A DNA stretch of 43,719 bases from the NCBI GenBank assembly GCA_025057455.1, contig JANWWY010000009.1:1-43719 (forward strand), written 5' to 3'. The stretch comes from Aquificaceae bacterium. Lineage in GTDB: Bacteria > Aquificota > Aquificia > Aquificales > Aquificaceae. Position 1 is the first letter of the stretch, and each line of letters begins with the position of its first letter. A model generated the notes under the pieces. That model saw only the letters and a program-made list of their open reading frames with translations, was not told where the DNA came from and made no database searches. This document shows positions 17,234 to 26,657 of the stretch, piece by piece. The position numbers and the translations under genes are program-made.

Positions 17234-18271
17234 ATGGCAATGACTGAAAGAGTAGAGGAAAAGCTGGATTTAGGTAGCTTTGATGAAAAGTTTTATGCTA
17301 TCGTGGGGAGAGGGGATGAAAACCTCAAGCATTTCTCCCAAATATTTGATGTCAAGATTACTGCGAAGGGAACTGAGATAATTATAAGGGGTGAAGAGGA
17401 CAAAGTAAGAGTTGTTTACGAATTTCTTAAAGACATCATAAAAGAACTTAGACAAACCACACTAACACCTCAGGAAGTAAGAGAAAGGGCAAAAAATTAC
17501 CTTCAGGTGAGAGCATCAAAAGAAGGAGTAAAGGAAGAGGTTATCCTCATAACCCACAGAAAAAAAGCCATAGTTCCCAAAACACACACACAGAGTATAT
17601 ACGTGGATGCTATAAAGAACAACGACATAGTTTTCGGTATAGGTCCCGCTGGTACTGGTAAAACCTACTTGGCTATGGCTATGGCGCTATCCCATTTAAA
17701 GGCAAACAAGGTCAATAAGATTATACTTACAAGGCCAGCAGTAGAGGCGGGTGAAAAGTTAGGCTTTCTGCCTGGTGGTATTGCGGAGAAGGTAGACCCA
17801 TATCTAAGACCTCTGTATGATGCCCTCTACGACATGGTAGACTACGACAAGGCGGTTTACATGCTTGAGAGAAATATAATAGAAATAGCACCCCTTGCCT
17901 TTATGAGAGGTAGGACTCTTAACGACGCCTTCATAATATTGGACGAAGCCCAAAACTCCACAAAGGAACAGATGAAAATGTTCCTTACTCGTATAGGATT
18001 TGGCTCAAAGGTAGTTATTACGGGGGATATAACTCAAATTGACTTGCCCAAGCGGGAACAGTCTGGGTTGGTAGAAGCCATAAAAGTGCTTCAGAGCGTT
18101 GAGGGTATAAGCTTTGTATGGTTCAAGGACGAGGATGTAGTAAGACATCCTATAGTTGCGAGGATAATAAAAGCCTATGAAGAGTTTGAAAAAGCAAAGG
18201 AAGAACAGGATTTTGGTAAGGAAAGAGAAAGGAAAGCTGAAGGTAAACTGGCTAAAGAAGATAGCGAATAG
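17234..18271 (+). CDS. phoH: PhoH-family ATPase
   Basis: The 345-residue protein has a small N-terminal domain (GRGDENLKHFSQIFDVKI, about 25-70), then the PhoH ATPase core with Walker A GPAGTGKT (137-144), RPAVEAGEKLGFLPGG, DPYLRPLYDAL, Walker B FIILDEAQN, and FLTRIGFGSKVVITGD. PhoH/YbeZ-type proteins are RNA-linked ATPases that are usually encoded beside ybeY, as here, and the pair is thought to act in rRNA and ribosome maturation. A charged Lys/Glu tail (about 310-345) is encoded in the region that overlaps ybeY. There are two possible starts, ATG 17234 and 17240. Confidence 0.95.
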   Translation: MAMTERVEEKLDLGSFDEKFYAIVGRGDENLKHFSQIFDVKITAKGTEIIIRGEEDKVRVVYEFLKDIIKELRQTTLTPQEVRERAKNYLQVRASKEGVKEEVILITHRKKAIVPKTHTQSIYVDAIKNNDIVFGIGPAGTGKTYLAMAMALSHLKANKVNKIILTRPAVEAGEKLGFLPGGIAEKVDPYLRPLYDALYDMVDYDKAVYMLERNIIEIAPLAFMRGRTLNDAFIILDEAQNSTKEQMKMFLTRIGFGSKVVITGDITQIDLPKREQSGLVEAIKVLQSVEGISFVWFKDEDVVRHPIVARIIKAYEEFEKAKEEQDFGKERERKAEGKLAKEDSE

Positions 18272-18620
18272 TCTTCTCCAATTACAGGAGTTTGAAGGAG
18301 TTGAATTAAGTATTTACATAACGGATGATGATACCATAAGAGAGCTAAATAGAAATTACAGAGGCATGGACAAGGCTACGGATGTATTATCTTTTATACT
18401 AAACGAAAAGGTAGGTGAATACAGACTTCTTGGGGAAATAGTAATATCAGCAGACACTGCTAACAGACAAGCTCAGGAGTCTGGATACAGCCTTGAAGAA
18501 GAGGTAAAGAGGCTTCTTGTGCACGGTTTTGTTCATCTTTTGGGTTACGACCACGAAAAAGATGAAGAGGAAGAAAGAATTTTTAAAAAGCTCGAAGAAG
18601 AACTCCTAAGCAAGCTTTAA
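18177..18620 (+). CDS. ybeY: Endoribonuclease/rRNA maturation factor YbeY
   Basis: The frame gives 147 residues from ATG 18177. A TTG at 18213 (135 residues) is an alternative with AGGA closer upstream, and the conserved part begins near VNWLKK. The UPF0054 zinc motif HGFVHLLGYDH (HxxxHxxxxxH) is intact, with ITDDDTIRELNRNYRGMDKATDVLSF and LGEIVISADTANRQA before it. YbeY is a metal-dependent RNase involved in 16S rRNA 3' processing and ribosome quality control. It overlaps phoH by 95 bp in another frame if the first start is used, or 59 bp with the TTG, unusually long either way. Confidence 0.95.
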   Translation: MKSLKKQRKNRILVRKEKGKLKVNWLKKIANSLLQLQEFEGVELSIYITDDDTIRELNRNYRGMDKATDVLSFILNEKVGEYRLLGEIVISADTANRQAQESGYSLEEEVKRLLVHGFVHLLGYDHEKDEEEERIFKKLEEELLSKL

Positions 18621-19020
18621 AAAAGACCTTTTACCGTAGGATATATTATTGTAGAACCTTTAGAGTGCCTTAATTCTCTATAGTCTCGGAATCTACTATG
18701 AAAACTATTTATACTAATAAACTTCCTTAGCACTTTTGCAGGATTATTTTAACTCCAAGTCCTTTACTCTTGGAAAATCCAGACCAAACATATTATTAAG
18801 CGAAATGCCAGCAAACCTAATTCAAGTCCATCTTCTGTTATGTTCAACAAAAAGTCCCTAAAGCCCAATAACCAGACGCTTTAGACCCTGAATTTGGACC
18901 TGTAAAGTTTTTTAAAAGACTTGTAGTTCAGTAGCGAGATGGTTGCATAATACATAATTATTGGAAAATTGGAAAAATCAATATAGACCATCTATTGAGG
19001 AGTTTTTACATGGGGGTGCT
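18621..19020. other. Long A+T-rich non-coding gap upstream of the Pel locus
   Basis: This is the longest gap in an otherwise tightly packed window. I see no ORF with coding character, no tRNA, no CRISPR unit and no recognisable c-di-GMP riboswitch. A weak terminator could lie just after ybeY, but no convincing stem is present. The composition is more A+T-rich than the neighbouring genes. Confidence 0.5.
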
Positions 19021-19048
19021 TTCAAAACTACAAGATAAGATGTATAAT
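19021..19048 (+). promoter_or_regulatory. Promoter of the pelEFGAB run
   Basis: -35-like TTCAAA (19021-19026) and a perfect -10 TATAAT (19043-19048) are 16 bp apart. The transcript would begin near 19055, about 8 nt before the pelE ATG, with no ribosome site. Confidence 0.55.
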
Positions 19049-19062
19049 ATTGTATAGATAAT

Positions 19063-20076
19063 ATGAGAAAAGAGATTTATTACTCTTTGGGAGCGGAGGT
19101 TGCTGCACTAACAAGTTTCTTCTTTATGCAGAATTTTTATCAGGTTATATTTGTCTTGGCTTCTCACCTTATTGCCTGCATTCTGATTTCACCACTACTT
19201 CTTACACTGCTTCCGGACAGATATAAGAAACACAAGGGCAGGTCCTTGATATTGTTGGTTTCTTTAGGATTTTTCCTATTTGTACCTGGTTATGTTTTGC
19301 TCTTGATAACTACCATTTACCTTCTTAGAACCCAAAAGGTAAGGCCCATAACCAATATGGAAAGCTTTTCAATAGAAGAGCTTTTCACAAGCAATGTTTT
19401 ACCTAAAATTAGCACGCTGGGTGAAGGTCCCCTTTACATTGTTAGTAAAATCAGGGATATGGATGAGAAAAAGTTTAATGTTTTATCCTCTCTATTGCTC
19501 GAGATGAAAAACCCAAGAATATTGGATTATTTGTCCACCGCTTTAGGCAGTAGGCATGATGAGCTAAGGCTCTATATATTTTCTACCTTGCTTAGGCTTG
19601 AGAAGTCTATACAGGAAAGGATAAGTTTACTAAATAAAAATCTTGAAAATAATATTTCAGATACCGAAAAAGCCATTACTCTTTTCGAATTAGCTCAGAG
19701 TTATTATGACTTAGTTTACTTTAAATTGGTGGACAAGGAACTCGAAAGGATTACCCTCCAAAAGGCTGAAGAGTATCTAACAAAAGCTATAAACATAAGG
19801 AAGAATCCGGAGTTTTACATACTTATGGGCAAGATAAAGCTGGTGGAGAGGAATTATGCTTCAGCAGAAGAATTCCTACTTAAGGCTTTGAACTTAAATC
19901 ATATACATCCTATACGTTATATACCCTATATTGCGGAGGTTTATTTTAGCAAGGGTGAGTATCAGAAGGTAAAGAAGATTATTTTAGAAAACTTAGAATA
20001 TTTAAAATTTTCTGCAAACCCATACATATATTACATAGTGGAGTTCTGGAGGGATATGGAATGGAAGTCCTCTTGA
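19063..20076 (+). CDS. pelE: Pel polysaccharide synthase subunit PelE
   Basis: The 337-residue protein is close in length to known PelE. Two N-terminal membrane hairpins (about 8-50 and 58-88) are followed by a cytoplasmic helical region. TPR-like repeats lie at about 195-330, for example NPEFYILMGKIKLVERNYAS, AEEFLLKALNLNHIHPIRYI and AEVYFSKGEYQKVKKIILEN. In Pseudomonas aeruginosa PelE joins PelD, PelF and PelG in the inner-membrane synthase complex. The assignment rests on this architecture together with pelF directly after it (16-bp overlap) and the rest of the locus; sequence alone is weakly conserved in this family. ATG 19063 follows the only good promoter. Confidence 0.85.
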   Translation: MRKEIYYSLGAEVAALTSFFFMQNFYQVIFVLASHLIACILISPLLLTLLPDRYKKHKGRSLILLVSLGFFLFVPGYVLLLITTIYLLRTQKVRPITNMESFSIEELFTSNVLPKISTLGEGPLYIVSKIRDMDEKKFNVLSSLLLEMKNPRILDYLSTALGSRHDELRLYIFSTLLRLEKSIQERISLLNKNLENNISDTEKAITLFELAQSYYDLVYFKLVDKELERITLQKAEEYLTKAINIRKNPEFYILMGKIKLVERNYASAEEFLLKALNLNHIHPIRYIPYIAEVYFSKGEYQKVKKIILENLEYLKFSANPYIYYIVEFWRDMEWKSS

Positions 20077-21584
20077 ACAAAGGTAAGCCTCAGGTTTTGA
20101 TAATAGCAGAGGGTACATATCCCTACATACGCGGTGGTGTATCTACGTGGATTCACGATTTGATAAACGGGCTTAAGGATTTTACCTTTGGCGTAGTCTT
20201 CTTGGGCGGTAGAAGAGAGGATTACGAGGACATAAAATACACTCTTCCAGACAACTTGGTGTATCTTTCAACCGCTTATCTTTTTGAGGAGAAAGAACAG
20301 CCTAAACCAAAGCACATAAGGGGCGAAGATGCCGCTTTTGAACTAATAAGGAGGATGCATAAGAACTTTAAGAACGGTTCTATGAGTGTTCCAGAAGAGA
20401 TTCTAAGCTACAGATTTTTCACGGAAGTGGTAAAACACGAAGACTTTCTCTACAGCAAAAAGGCCTGGGAGCATATAGTGGATATGTATTCAAACTATGC
20501 CATAGTGGAGCCCTTTGTGGATTACTTTTGGAACATAAGAAATTTACACACACCGTTATGGGTGGTAGCGGATGTAGCGAAGAGGATGGAGGGTTTGGAT
20601 TTTGACATTATACACAGTCCCTCTACTGGCTATGCAGGCTTCTTATCCTCCTTTCTAAAAAGGAGTTCAGGCAAACCTTTTATACTGACAGAACATGGCA
20701 TATACACTAGAGAAAGGAAAATAGACCTCTTAAGCGCAGAGTGGCTCGTAGACAAAAGACTTTTTATTCATAAGTATACGGGGGATGTATCCGCAATGAG
20801 GAGAGTTTGGATAGAGTTCTTTATTCGTCTTGGAAGTATAGCATACTCAAGTGCCAACGTTATAGTATCACTTTTTGAAACCGCCAAGAGAATACAGATA
20901 AGCTACGGAGCGGACCCTCAAAAGTGTGTGGTAATACCCAATGGTGTAGACATTGGGCTATACTCAGAGGCTCTCAAAAACCGTCAAGAGCCATTACCTA
21001 AGGTAGTTGCACTTATTGGTAGGGTAGTTCCAATAAAGGATGTAAAGACCTTTATAAAGGCTATTAAACTACTTGTAGAAAAAATTCCTGATGCGGAAGG
21101 ATGGGTGGTGGGACCCACAGATGAAGACCCCGAATATTATGAGGAGTGCCTTAATCTTGTAAAGGTTTTAGGATTGGAAAACAAGGTTAAGTTTCTAGGT
21201 TTCCAAAGAACAGTGGAAATACTGCCAAAGGTTGGTGTATTAACACTTACATCTATAAGTGAAGGTATGCCCTTCATAGTTTTAGAGGGTTTTGCTGGTG
21301 GGGTCCCCTGTGTGGCTACAGATGTCGGTTCCTGCAGACAGCTCATATACGGTGGATTGAACCAAGAGGATGTAGCTCTGGGGAGAGCTGGTGAGGTCGT
21401 TCCAGTTAGAGACGCCAATGCTCTTGCAGAGAGCTACGCAAGGCTCCTTACTGACCAGACTTTTTGGAAAAACTGTCAAGAGGTTGCCCTAAAAAGGGTC
21501 AGAAGGTTTTATTCAAGAGAAACCTTTCTTGAAAATTATAAAAACTTATACGGGGGATACTTAAATGGCAGGCATAGCCTTTGA
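20061..21584 (+). CDS. pelF: Pel glycosyltransferase PelF (GT4)
   Basis: The 507-residue protein matches PelF in length and layout. The N-terminal GT-B half opens PQVLIIAEGTYPYIRGGVST, typical of PelF, followed by WIHDLINGLKDF. The C-terminal half has VIPNGVDIGLYSEA, KVVALIGRVVPIKDVKTFI, VVGPTDEDPEYYEEC and the GT4 E-x7-E motif in SEGMPFIVLEGFAGGVPCVATDVGS. PelF is the soluble cytosolic transferase that polymerises the sugar nucleotide (a UDP-N-acetylhexosamine) for Pel. It is held at the membrane by PelD, PelE and PelG. GGAGGG lies upstream of its ATG. It overlaps pelE and pelG, consistent with one operon. Confidence 0.95.
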   Translation: MEVLLNKGKPQVLIIAEGTYPYIRGGVSTWIHDLINGLKDFTFGVVFLGGRREDYEDIKYTLPDNLVYLSTAYLFEEKEQPKPKHIRGEDAAFELIRRMHKNFKNGSMSVPEEILSYRFFTEVVKHEDFLYSKKAWEHIVDMYSNYAIVEPFVDYFWNIRNLHTPLWVVADVAKRMEGLDFDIIHSPSTGYAGFLSSFLKRSSGKPFILTEHGIYTRERKIDLLSAEWLVDKRLFIHKYTGDVSAMRRVWIEFFIRLGSIAYSSANVIVSLFETAKRIQISYGADPQKCVVIPNGVDIGLYSEALKNRQEPLPKVVALIGRVVPIKDVKTFIKAIKLLVEKIPDAEGWVVGPTDEDPEYYEECLNLVKVLGLENKVKFLGFQRTVEILPKVGVLTLTSISEGMPFIVLEGFAGGVPCVATDVGSCRQLIYGGLNQEDVALGRAGEVVPVRDANALAESYARLLTDQTFWKNCQEVALKRVRRFYSRETFLENYKNLYGGYLNGRHSL

Positions 21585-22935
21585 ACTGAAAAAAATTTTA
21601 AGAAAAAAAAGCCTGTCTTCCATATTTACTGCCTTTGGCTATTCCTTTGCCCTCAGCTCTGGTCCATACTTTATAACCATAATATCCCTCATACTTATTA
21701 GCTTTCTTATGCAGAGTTTTGTTGAGAAAAGGGAGATTCTAACACAATTCCAGGTATCAGTAACTCATATAATAGCCTTTAGTCTAATTTTAAGTGGCTT
21801 AATAAACCTATACCTTATACGTTTTCTTGCGGACATTTTGTTCATGAAAAAGGTTGAGGCTGTAGTCCCTAACATGATGGGTGCTGTCCTTATTAACATG
21901 TCTTTAGGCTTTTTCTTGTCTTTCCCCTTTAGTATGATTTTTATAGCCCCTCATGCCAGTTATTCTTTTGCCTTTTTATTTAGTTTTGCCATAACTACAT
22001 TGATGGGAGTTTGGACCCTCAACATAATACTAACTGGTTTTAAGAGCTACAAGTACATACTATTTTCTTACGCGTTAAGCTACGCACTTTTCATAGTTTT
22101 TTCTTTTATATTTGTTAGATTTGGACTTTCTGGTCTTATCTTTGCCTTTGCTTTATCTAATTTTCTGATATTCTCTCTGTTTTTGTCTTATCTTCTTAAA
22201 AACCACTATTCAAGTAATCTACTTTCTTTTGACTTCTTAAAGGAAAAAAGGTATAGAAGTTTAATGCTTACGGGATTTTTTTACAATTTTGGTTTATGGG
22301 CTGATAAGTTAATCTTTTGGTATCATCCATACACAAGCACCAGCGTTCTTGGTCCTCTAAGCTACTCTGTGGTCTACGATATACCAATATTTCTTGCCTA
22401 TCTATCTATAGCTCCTGGGATTTCAACCATGTTTTTAAAAATAGAGTGGGAATTTGCAGAATACTATGAAAGGTACTACGATGCAGTAAGAGGTGGTAGT
22501 ACCTTAGACAAAATATACCTATACGGTGATGAACTTATAAGGTCGGCACGTTCTGTGCTTTTGGATACCTTTAGAGTTCAACTAATATTCAGTATATTCA
22601 TAGTGATAATTCAAGAACCTGTATTTAACCTTTTTAGGATTCCAAAGATATACACTCCACTCTTTGATATTCTTCTTTTTGGCACGACAATGCAAGTAGT
22701 ACTACTGTGTATTTTATCGCTTATGTTCTATTTTAACAAGCTAAATTATGCTCTTATAACCACCTTCATATTTGCTACGAGTAATTTCCTCTTAAGCCTA
22801 ATGAGCATCTACATAGGTCCCTTTTTCTATGGATACGGCTTTGTAGTTTCAGTTTTTTTGAGCCTCATAATAGGAATAATTCTTTTGAGGAGGTTTCTGC
22901 ATGACATTCATTATTACACTTTTATGCATATTTAG
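21565..22935 (+). CDS. pelG: Pel inner-membrane transporter PelG
   Basis: The 456-residue polytopic protein has about twelve membrane helices. It begins MAGIAFELKKILRKKSLSS followed by FGYSFALSSGPYFITI, the conserved PelG start, and has the GLWADKLIFWYHP segment and a WEFAEYYERYYDAVRGGSTL loop. PelG is a MOP-superfamily-like protein proposed to move the growing polymer through the inner membrane. It overlaps pelF by 20 bp and pelA by 35 bp, so translation is probably coupled. Confidence 0.95.
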   Translation: MAGIAFELKKILRKKSLSSIFTAFGYSFALSSGPYFITIISLILISFLMQSFVEKREILTQFQVSVTHIIAFSLILSGLINLYLIRFLADILFMKKVEAVVPNMMGAVLINMSLGFFLSFPFSMIFIAPHASYSFAFLFSFAITTLMGVWTLNIILTGFKSYKYILFSYALSYALFIVFSFIFVRFGLSGLIFAFALSNFLIFSLFLSYLLKNHYSSNLLSFDFLKEKRYRSLMLTGFFYNFGLWADKLIFWYHPYTSTSVLGPLSYSVVYDIPIFLAYLSIAPGISTMFLKIEWEFAEYYERYYDAVRGGSTLDKIYLYGDELIRSARSVLLDTFRVQLIFSIFIVIIQEPVFNLFRIPKIYTPLFDILLFGTTMQVVLLCILSLMFYFNKLNYALITTFIFATSNFLLSLMSIYIGPFFYGYGFVVSVFLSLIIGIILLRRFLHDIHYYTFMHI

Positions 22936-25657
22936 TTTTAGCATGGCAAAAGATTTATCTGTGGGTTTTATGATATACGGAGACCCGATACCAGAAGAGG
23001 CTCTGTATGCCTTTGATTGGTTAGTGGTAGACCCAGACAGCACGCACACAAAAAGGGTTATGAACGCTTTCTATCTAAGGGATAGAAGGGTAAAGCTCAT
23101 AGCTTATGTCAGCGTAGGTGAGGCGGAACCATACAGAAACTATTTTAAAGAGGTTAAGAAAGATTGGATACTGGGAGAAAACAAGGTATGGAAGTCCTAT
23201 GTAACGGACCTTAGAAGTGAAGAGTATATAAACTTTTTACTTGAAAGAGTTTTCCCGAGGCTTAAGCAGTTTGACGGATTTTTCTTAGACACTTTAGATA
23301 GTCATCAACTTTTCTTGAAAGAAGGTAGAGATTTAGAAACTGCAAGGAATAATTTAGCTAAGCTGGTAAAAATCCTTAAACAAACCTATCCAGACAAGCT
23401 CATTCTTTTGAACAGAGGATTTGAAGTTATGGAAGCAACCAGAGGCTATGCGGATGCCATTGTTGCAGAAAGTCTCTTCCATGGTATAACCTACGATGAA
23501 AAAAAAGAGTATAAACCAATGAAAGCCGAAGATACTCAATGGCTGATGGAAAAATTAAACAAGGCGGTAAGGCTAGGCTATAAGGTAATAGTCATAGACT
23601 ATGTAGACCCAAGAGATAGGGACCTACAGCTGAGGACGGCAAGGAAGATATATGAACTTGGTTTTGTACCCTATGTTTCTGATAAATACCTGCGAACCTT
23701 TGGAGTATCTTCGTATAAGCTAAAACCGAGAAGGATATTGATGCTTTACAGTAGGGAGCTGTACAAGGACCCATCCATCAGCAAACTGAGCAGGATAATT
23801 CAGCCTTGGCTTGAGTATCTGGGATATGTGCCAGTACTTATGGAAATAGAAAGGGCAATACTTGATGACAGGTTAAACTACTTTATGGGAGACATATACG
23901 CTGGAATAGTGGTGGAGGGAAGTGGTTATAAAGATGGGGAAAAACTCCACAAATGGCTGTTGAAAAAGAAAGAAGAAGGCATAAAGGTTTTCTTCCTTGA
24001 TAGCTTTGGTTTTCCCGAAGAAAACCAGTATCTTAAGGACTTTGGCATAAAGGTCATAGGTAGATTAAGTTTAGGACAAAGTTATATTGCTGAGTCAAGT
24101 TCCTTTGAATTTTTTGAAGTACAACCGGTTTTTGATAGATTACCTATGACTATCCCCAATGGCGTGAAGGAACACATAAAGGTGAGGGCTGGTGGCGCAG
24201 TTTTCTATCCTCTTGCCGTAACCGAGTGGGGTGGGTATGCTCTTTTTGGTTCCTTAACGGTTCAACATGAAGATTTAACACTTTTTGTCGTAGACCCACT
24301 AAAGCTGTTTAGCAAAGTTTTTGAACCCTACAAGCTTGTGCCCGATGTAACTACTGAGAACGGTAGAAGGATTCTCCTTGTCCACATAGATGGCGACGCC
24401 TTTTTTGGAAGGGCGGATTTTGAGCCTTCCAAAAACGTAGCGGAAGTAATAAGGGATGAAATAATAAGGAAGTATCCCATTCCACACACAGTGTCCATAA
24501 TAGAGGGTGAAATAGCACCCCACGGACTCTACCCTAAAGAGGCACCAAAGTTAGAAGAGATAGCGCGCTCTATATTCTCCCTTGATAATGTAGAACTAGC
24601 ATCCCATACCTTTTCTCACCCATTTAAGTGGCAGGAATTAGAAATCTTAGAAAAAACGATTGGAGAAGCTGTTTATCACAAGGACGTTGCCTTTAACCTT
24701 CCGATAGAGGGCTACAAGTTTGACCTGAGAAGAGAGATAGAGGGTTCTATTGAGTATATAAACCGTCAGCTTGCACCAAAAGATAAGAAAGTGAAAGTTT
24801 TTTTGTGGTCCGGCGATGCAAACCCATCGGAGGAAGCTATAAGGCAAACTTACGAAGCTGGCGTTTATAACATAAACGGCGGATACACTTGGATTAACAG
24901 GGAAAATCCTTATCGGATGTTTATTGGCCCCATGGGTGTAAATAAGGGGGAATACTTCCAGATTTATGCACCCATTATGAATGAAAACATATACACTAAC
25001 CTATGGACGGACTTTTATGGCTTCGTTCGTGTTATAGACACCTTCTTAATGACAGAAAAGCCCTACCGCATCAAACCCATGAACATATACTATCACATGT
25101 ACTCGGGACAAAAGATAGCCTCTTTGGAGGCCCTGAGGAAGGTCTACAGTTGGGCACTTAGCCAAGAACCTATTCCACTCTTTCTTTCTGAGTATGCCCA
25201 AAAGGTGCTTGACTTTAGAAGCGCAGCCTTTCTTGAACACATAGCTGACCAAAGTTTTATAGTCCGAAGTGGCAGTGCTTTAAGGACTCTAAGGATTGAC
25301 CGCAGAGTTCACGTGGACACATCAAGGAGTAAGGGCGTAGTAGGCTATAAACAGCACGGAGATGTCACTTACGTTAGCTTGGACGCTTCTGGGGATTATG
25401 TAGTAGCAGTTTCAGAGAATCCACCAGCCTTTAACGTGTTAAGCTCCAATGGCAGAGTATTAGATTTTATACAAAAGGATGGATATTACAGGTTTACTCT
25501 GAAAGCTTATGTACCACTCGAGCTGGAGCTTGTAGCCCCAGGATGCAAATTACAGGTAAGCCCAACGCCAGACAAGCAAGAAAAAATCGGAAGCTTAGTA
25601 AAAATAAGCTATGTGAGGAATAAAGATGTTAGAGTGGAAGCCTACTGTAAAAAGTAA
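22901..25657 (+). CDS. pelA: Pel hydrolase/deacetylase PelA
   Basis: The 918-residue protein has a GAGGAGG ribosome site and a signal peptide (1-16, ending SMA). Domain one (about 17-270) is a GH114-type glycosidase with LIAYVSVGEAEPYR, QFDGFFLDTLDSH (Asp130) and DAIVAESLF (Glu190, matching the essential acid of PelA). The middle region (280-480) resembles the reductase-like linker of PelA. Domain three is a polysaccharide deacetylase with HIDGDAF (Asp497, Asp499) and ASHTFSHPF (His569, His573) as metal and catalytic residues, and a C-terminal beta region. PelA partly deacetylates the GalNAc-rich polymer and can cut it in the periplasm. Both active sites look intact. Confidence 0.93.
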   Translation: MTFIITLLCIFSFSMAKDLSVGFMIYGDPIPEEALYAFDWLVVDPDSTHTKRVMNAFYLRDRRVKLIAYVSVGEAEPYRNYFKEVKKDWILGENKVWKSYVTDLRSEEYINFLLERVFPRLKQFDGFFLDTLDSHQLFLKEGRDLETARNNLAKLVKILKQTYPDKLILLNRGFEVMEATRGYADAIVAESLFHGITYDEKKEYKPMKAEDTQWLMEKLNKAVRLGYKVIVIDYVDPRDRDLQLRTARKIYELGFVPYVSDKYLRTFGVSSYKLKPRRILMLYSRELYKDPSISKLSRIIQPWLEYLGYVPVLMEIERAILDDRLNYFMGDIYAGIVVEGSGYKDGEKLHKWLLKKKEEGIKVFFLDSFGFPEENQYLKDFGIKVIGRLSLGQSYIAESSSFEFFEVQPVFDRLPMTIPNGVKEHIKVRAGGAVFYPLAVTEWGGYALFGSLTVQHEDLTLFVVDPLKLFSKVFEPYKLVPDVTTENGRRILLVHIDGDAFFGRADFEPSKNVAEVIRDEIIRKYPIPHTVSIIEGEIAPHGLYPKEAPKLEEIARSIFSLDNVELASHTFSHPFKWQELEILEKTIGEAVYHKDVAFNLPIEGYKFDLRREIEGSIEYINRQLAPKDKKVKVFLWSGDANPSEEAIRQTYEAGVYNINGGYTWINRENPYRMFIGPMGVNKGEYFQIYAPIMNENIYTNLWTDFYGFVRVIDTFLMTEKPYRIKPMNIYYHMYSGQKIASLEALRKVYSWALSQEPIPLFLSEYAQKVLDFRSAAFLEHIADQSFIVRSGSALRTLRIDRRVHVDTSRSKGVVGYKQHGDVTYVSLDASGDYVVAVSENPPAFNVLSSNGRVLDFIQKDGYYRFTLKAYVPLELELVAPGCKLQVSPTPDKQEKIGSLVKISYVRNKDVRVEAYCKK

Positions 25658-26657
25658 GTTTTTTACAAATAGGGAAATTTTAATTTACCTTTTTCTGTTT
25701 GTAGGTGTGTGTGTTTTACTTTTCCCAAAAGAGCGTTTAAAAACGTACGTACTTGTTCCAGAAAGGGTAAACTTGGAACTTTCTATCATTTATGCTAAAA
25801 ACATACTTAAAACACAAGAAGACCCACTATTTAGACTTCATCTTGTGGACAGCCTAATACAGGCCGGTAGACTTGAAGAAGCGGAAAGAGAGGCAAAGAA
25901 ACTAATAGGTACTCAATACACCCAAAGGGCGTATCTAGCACTTTTCAAAATAGAAAAAATAAGATACTTTTCTGGGAAGATGTCAAACAAAAACCTTCTG
26001 CAGGAGTATCTTCTAAGTGCTCTTGAGTCTACCAAAGAAAAGGAACTTCTCATAGAAATACGAAAGGAAGCTCTATCCATGGACCTGCCAGAGGTTGTTA
26101 TGATTTCTACGGAAAGGCTGTACATGTTGGACAGGAATGTAAATTGGTTAAAAGAAGTCTATAATTACGCAATAGCTTTAGGTAAAACAGAAAAGGCACT
26201 CATCTATGCCTTCGAGCTTTATAAATCCGACCCAAGAGGTAGAGAACAGTATATTAACGACATAGTTTACCTGCTCAAGAAAGAGCCATCTGGACAACAA
26301 ATTTTAGAAAAACAGAAAAAATTCATCGGAGAAGCTCTCTACCAAAATATAATCACCAAGTTAACCACAGAAGTAGTTGCTTCAGCTAACACTCCAATAG
26401 CTATAATAGAGTACACGGAGCTTTTTAAGAAAACAAAAGATTACAGTGAAAGAAAAAAGCTTTTTAGAAAAATAGTCCAGTTATACCTATGGAGCGGAGA
26501 TTACCAAGGTCTTAAGGTATTCATTTCAACTTATTACAAAGAATTTATAAGAGATAAAGAATTAGCCAGGTTTATCCTGAAATCCTCAATGGAAACGGGC
26601 GACACTAATTTTGCGCAGGAAATTGCAAAAGATATTAAGGAGGTATACTTGAAATGA
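25626..26657 (+). CDS. pelB: Membrane-anchored TPR protein, N-terminal half of a split PelB
   Basis: The 343-residue protein has one N-terminal membrane helix (REILIYLFLFVGVCVLLF, about 16-33) and then only helical repeats, including LFRLHLVDSLIQAGRLEEA, YAIALGKTEKALIYAFELYK and YLWSGDYQGLKVFISTYY. The start has GAGG 7 bp upstream and lies within pelA (32-bp overlap). Known PelB is one long protein with an inner-membrane helix, periplasmic TPRs and an outer-membrane barrel. This ORF corresponds to the first third. Its stop overlaps the next start (ATGA), and the next protein has its own signal peptide, so this is a designed two-protein split, not a frameshift. In PelB the TPRs contact PelA. 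Confidence 0.78.
   Translation: MLEWKPTVKSKFFTNREILIYLFLFVGVCVLLFPKERLKTYVLVPERVNLELSIIYAKNILKTQEDPLFRLHLVDSLIQAGRLEEAEREAKKLIGTQYTQRAYLALFKIEKIRYFSGKMSNKNLLQEYLLSALESTKEKELLIEIRKEALSMDLPEVVMISTERLYMLDRNVNWLKEVYNYAIALGKTEKALIYAFELYKSDPRGREQYINDIVYLLKKEPSGQQILEKQKKFIGEALYQNIITKLTTEVVASANTPIAIIEYTELFKKTKDYSERKKLFRKIVQLYLWSGDYQGLKVFISTYYKEFIRDKELARFILKSSMETGDTNFAQEIAKDIKEVYLK

Noticed and set aside
18621-19062. c-di-GMP riboswitch ahead of pelE
   Set aside because: None of the conserved GEMM-type core elements could be found; control through PelD is sufficient to explain c-di-GMP input.
26654-26657. pelB split as a sequencing frameshift
   Set aside because: The downstream ORF starts with a genuine signal peptide and the stop/start overlap is ATGA, so two separate proteins are intended.
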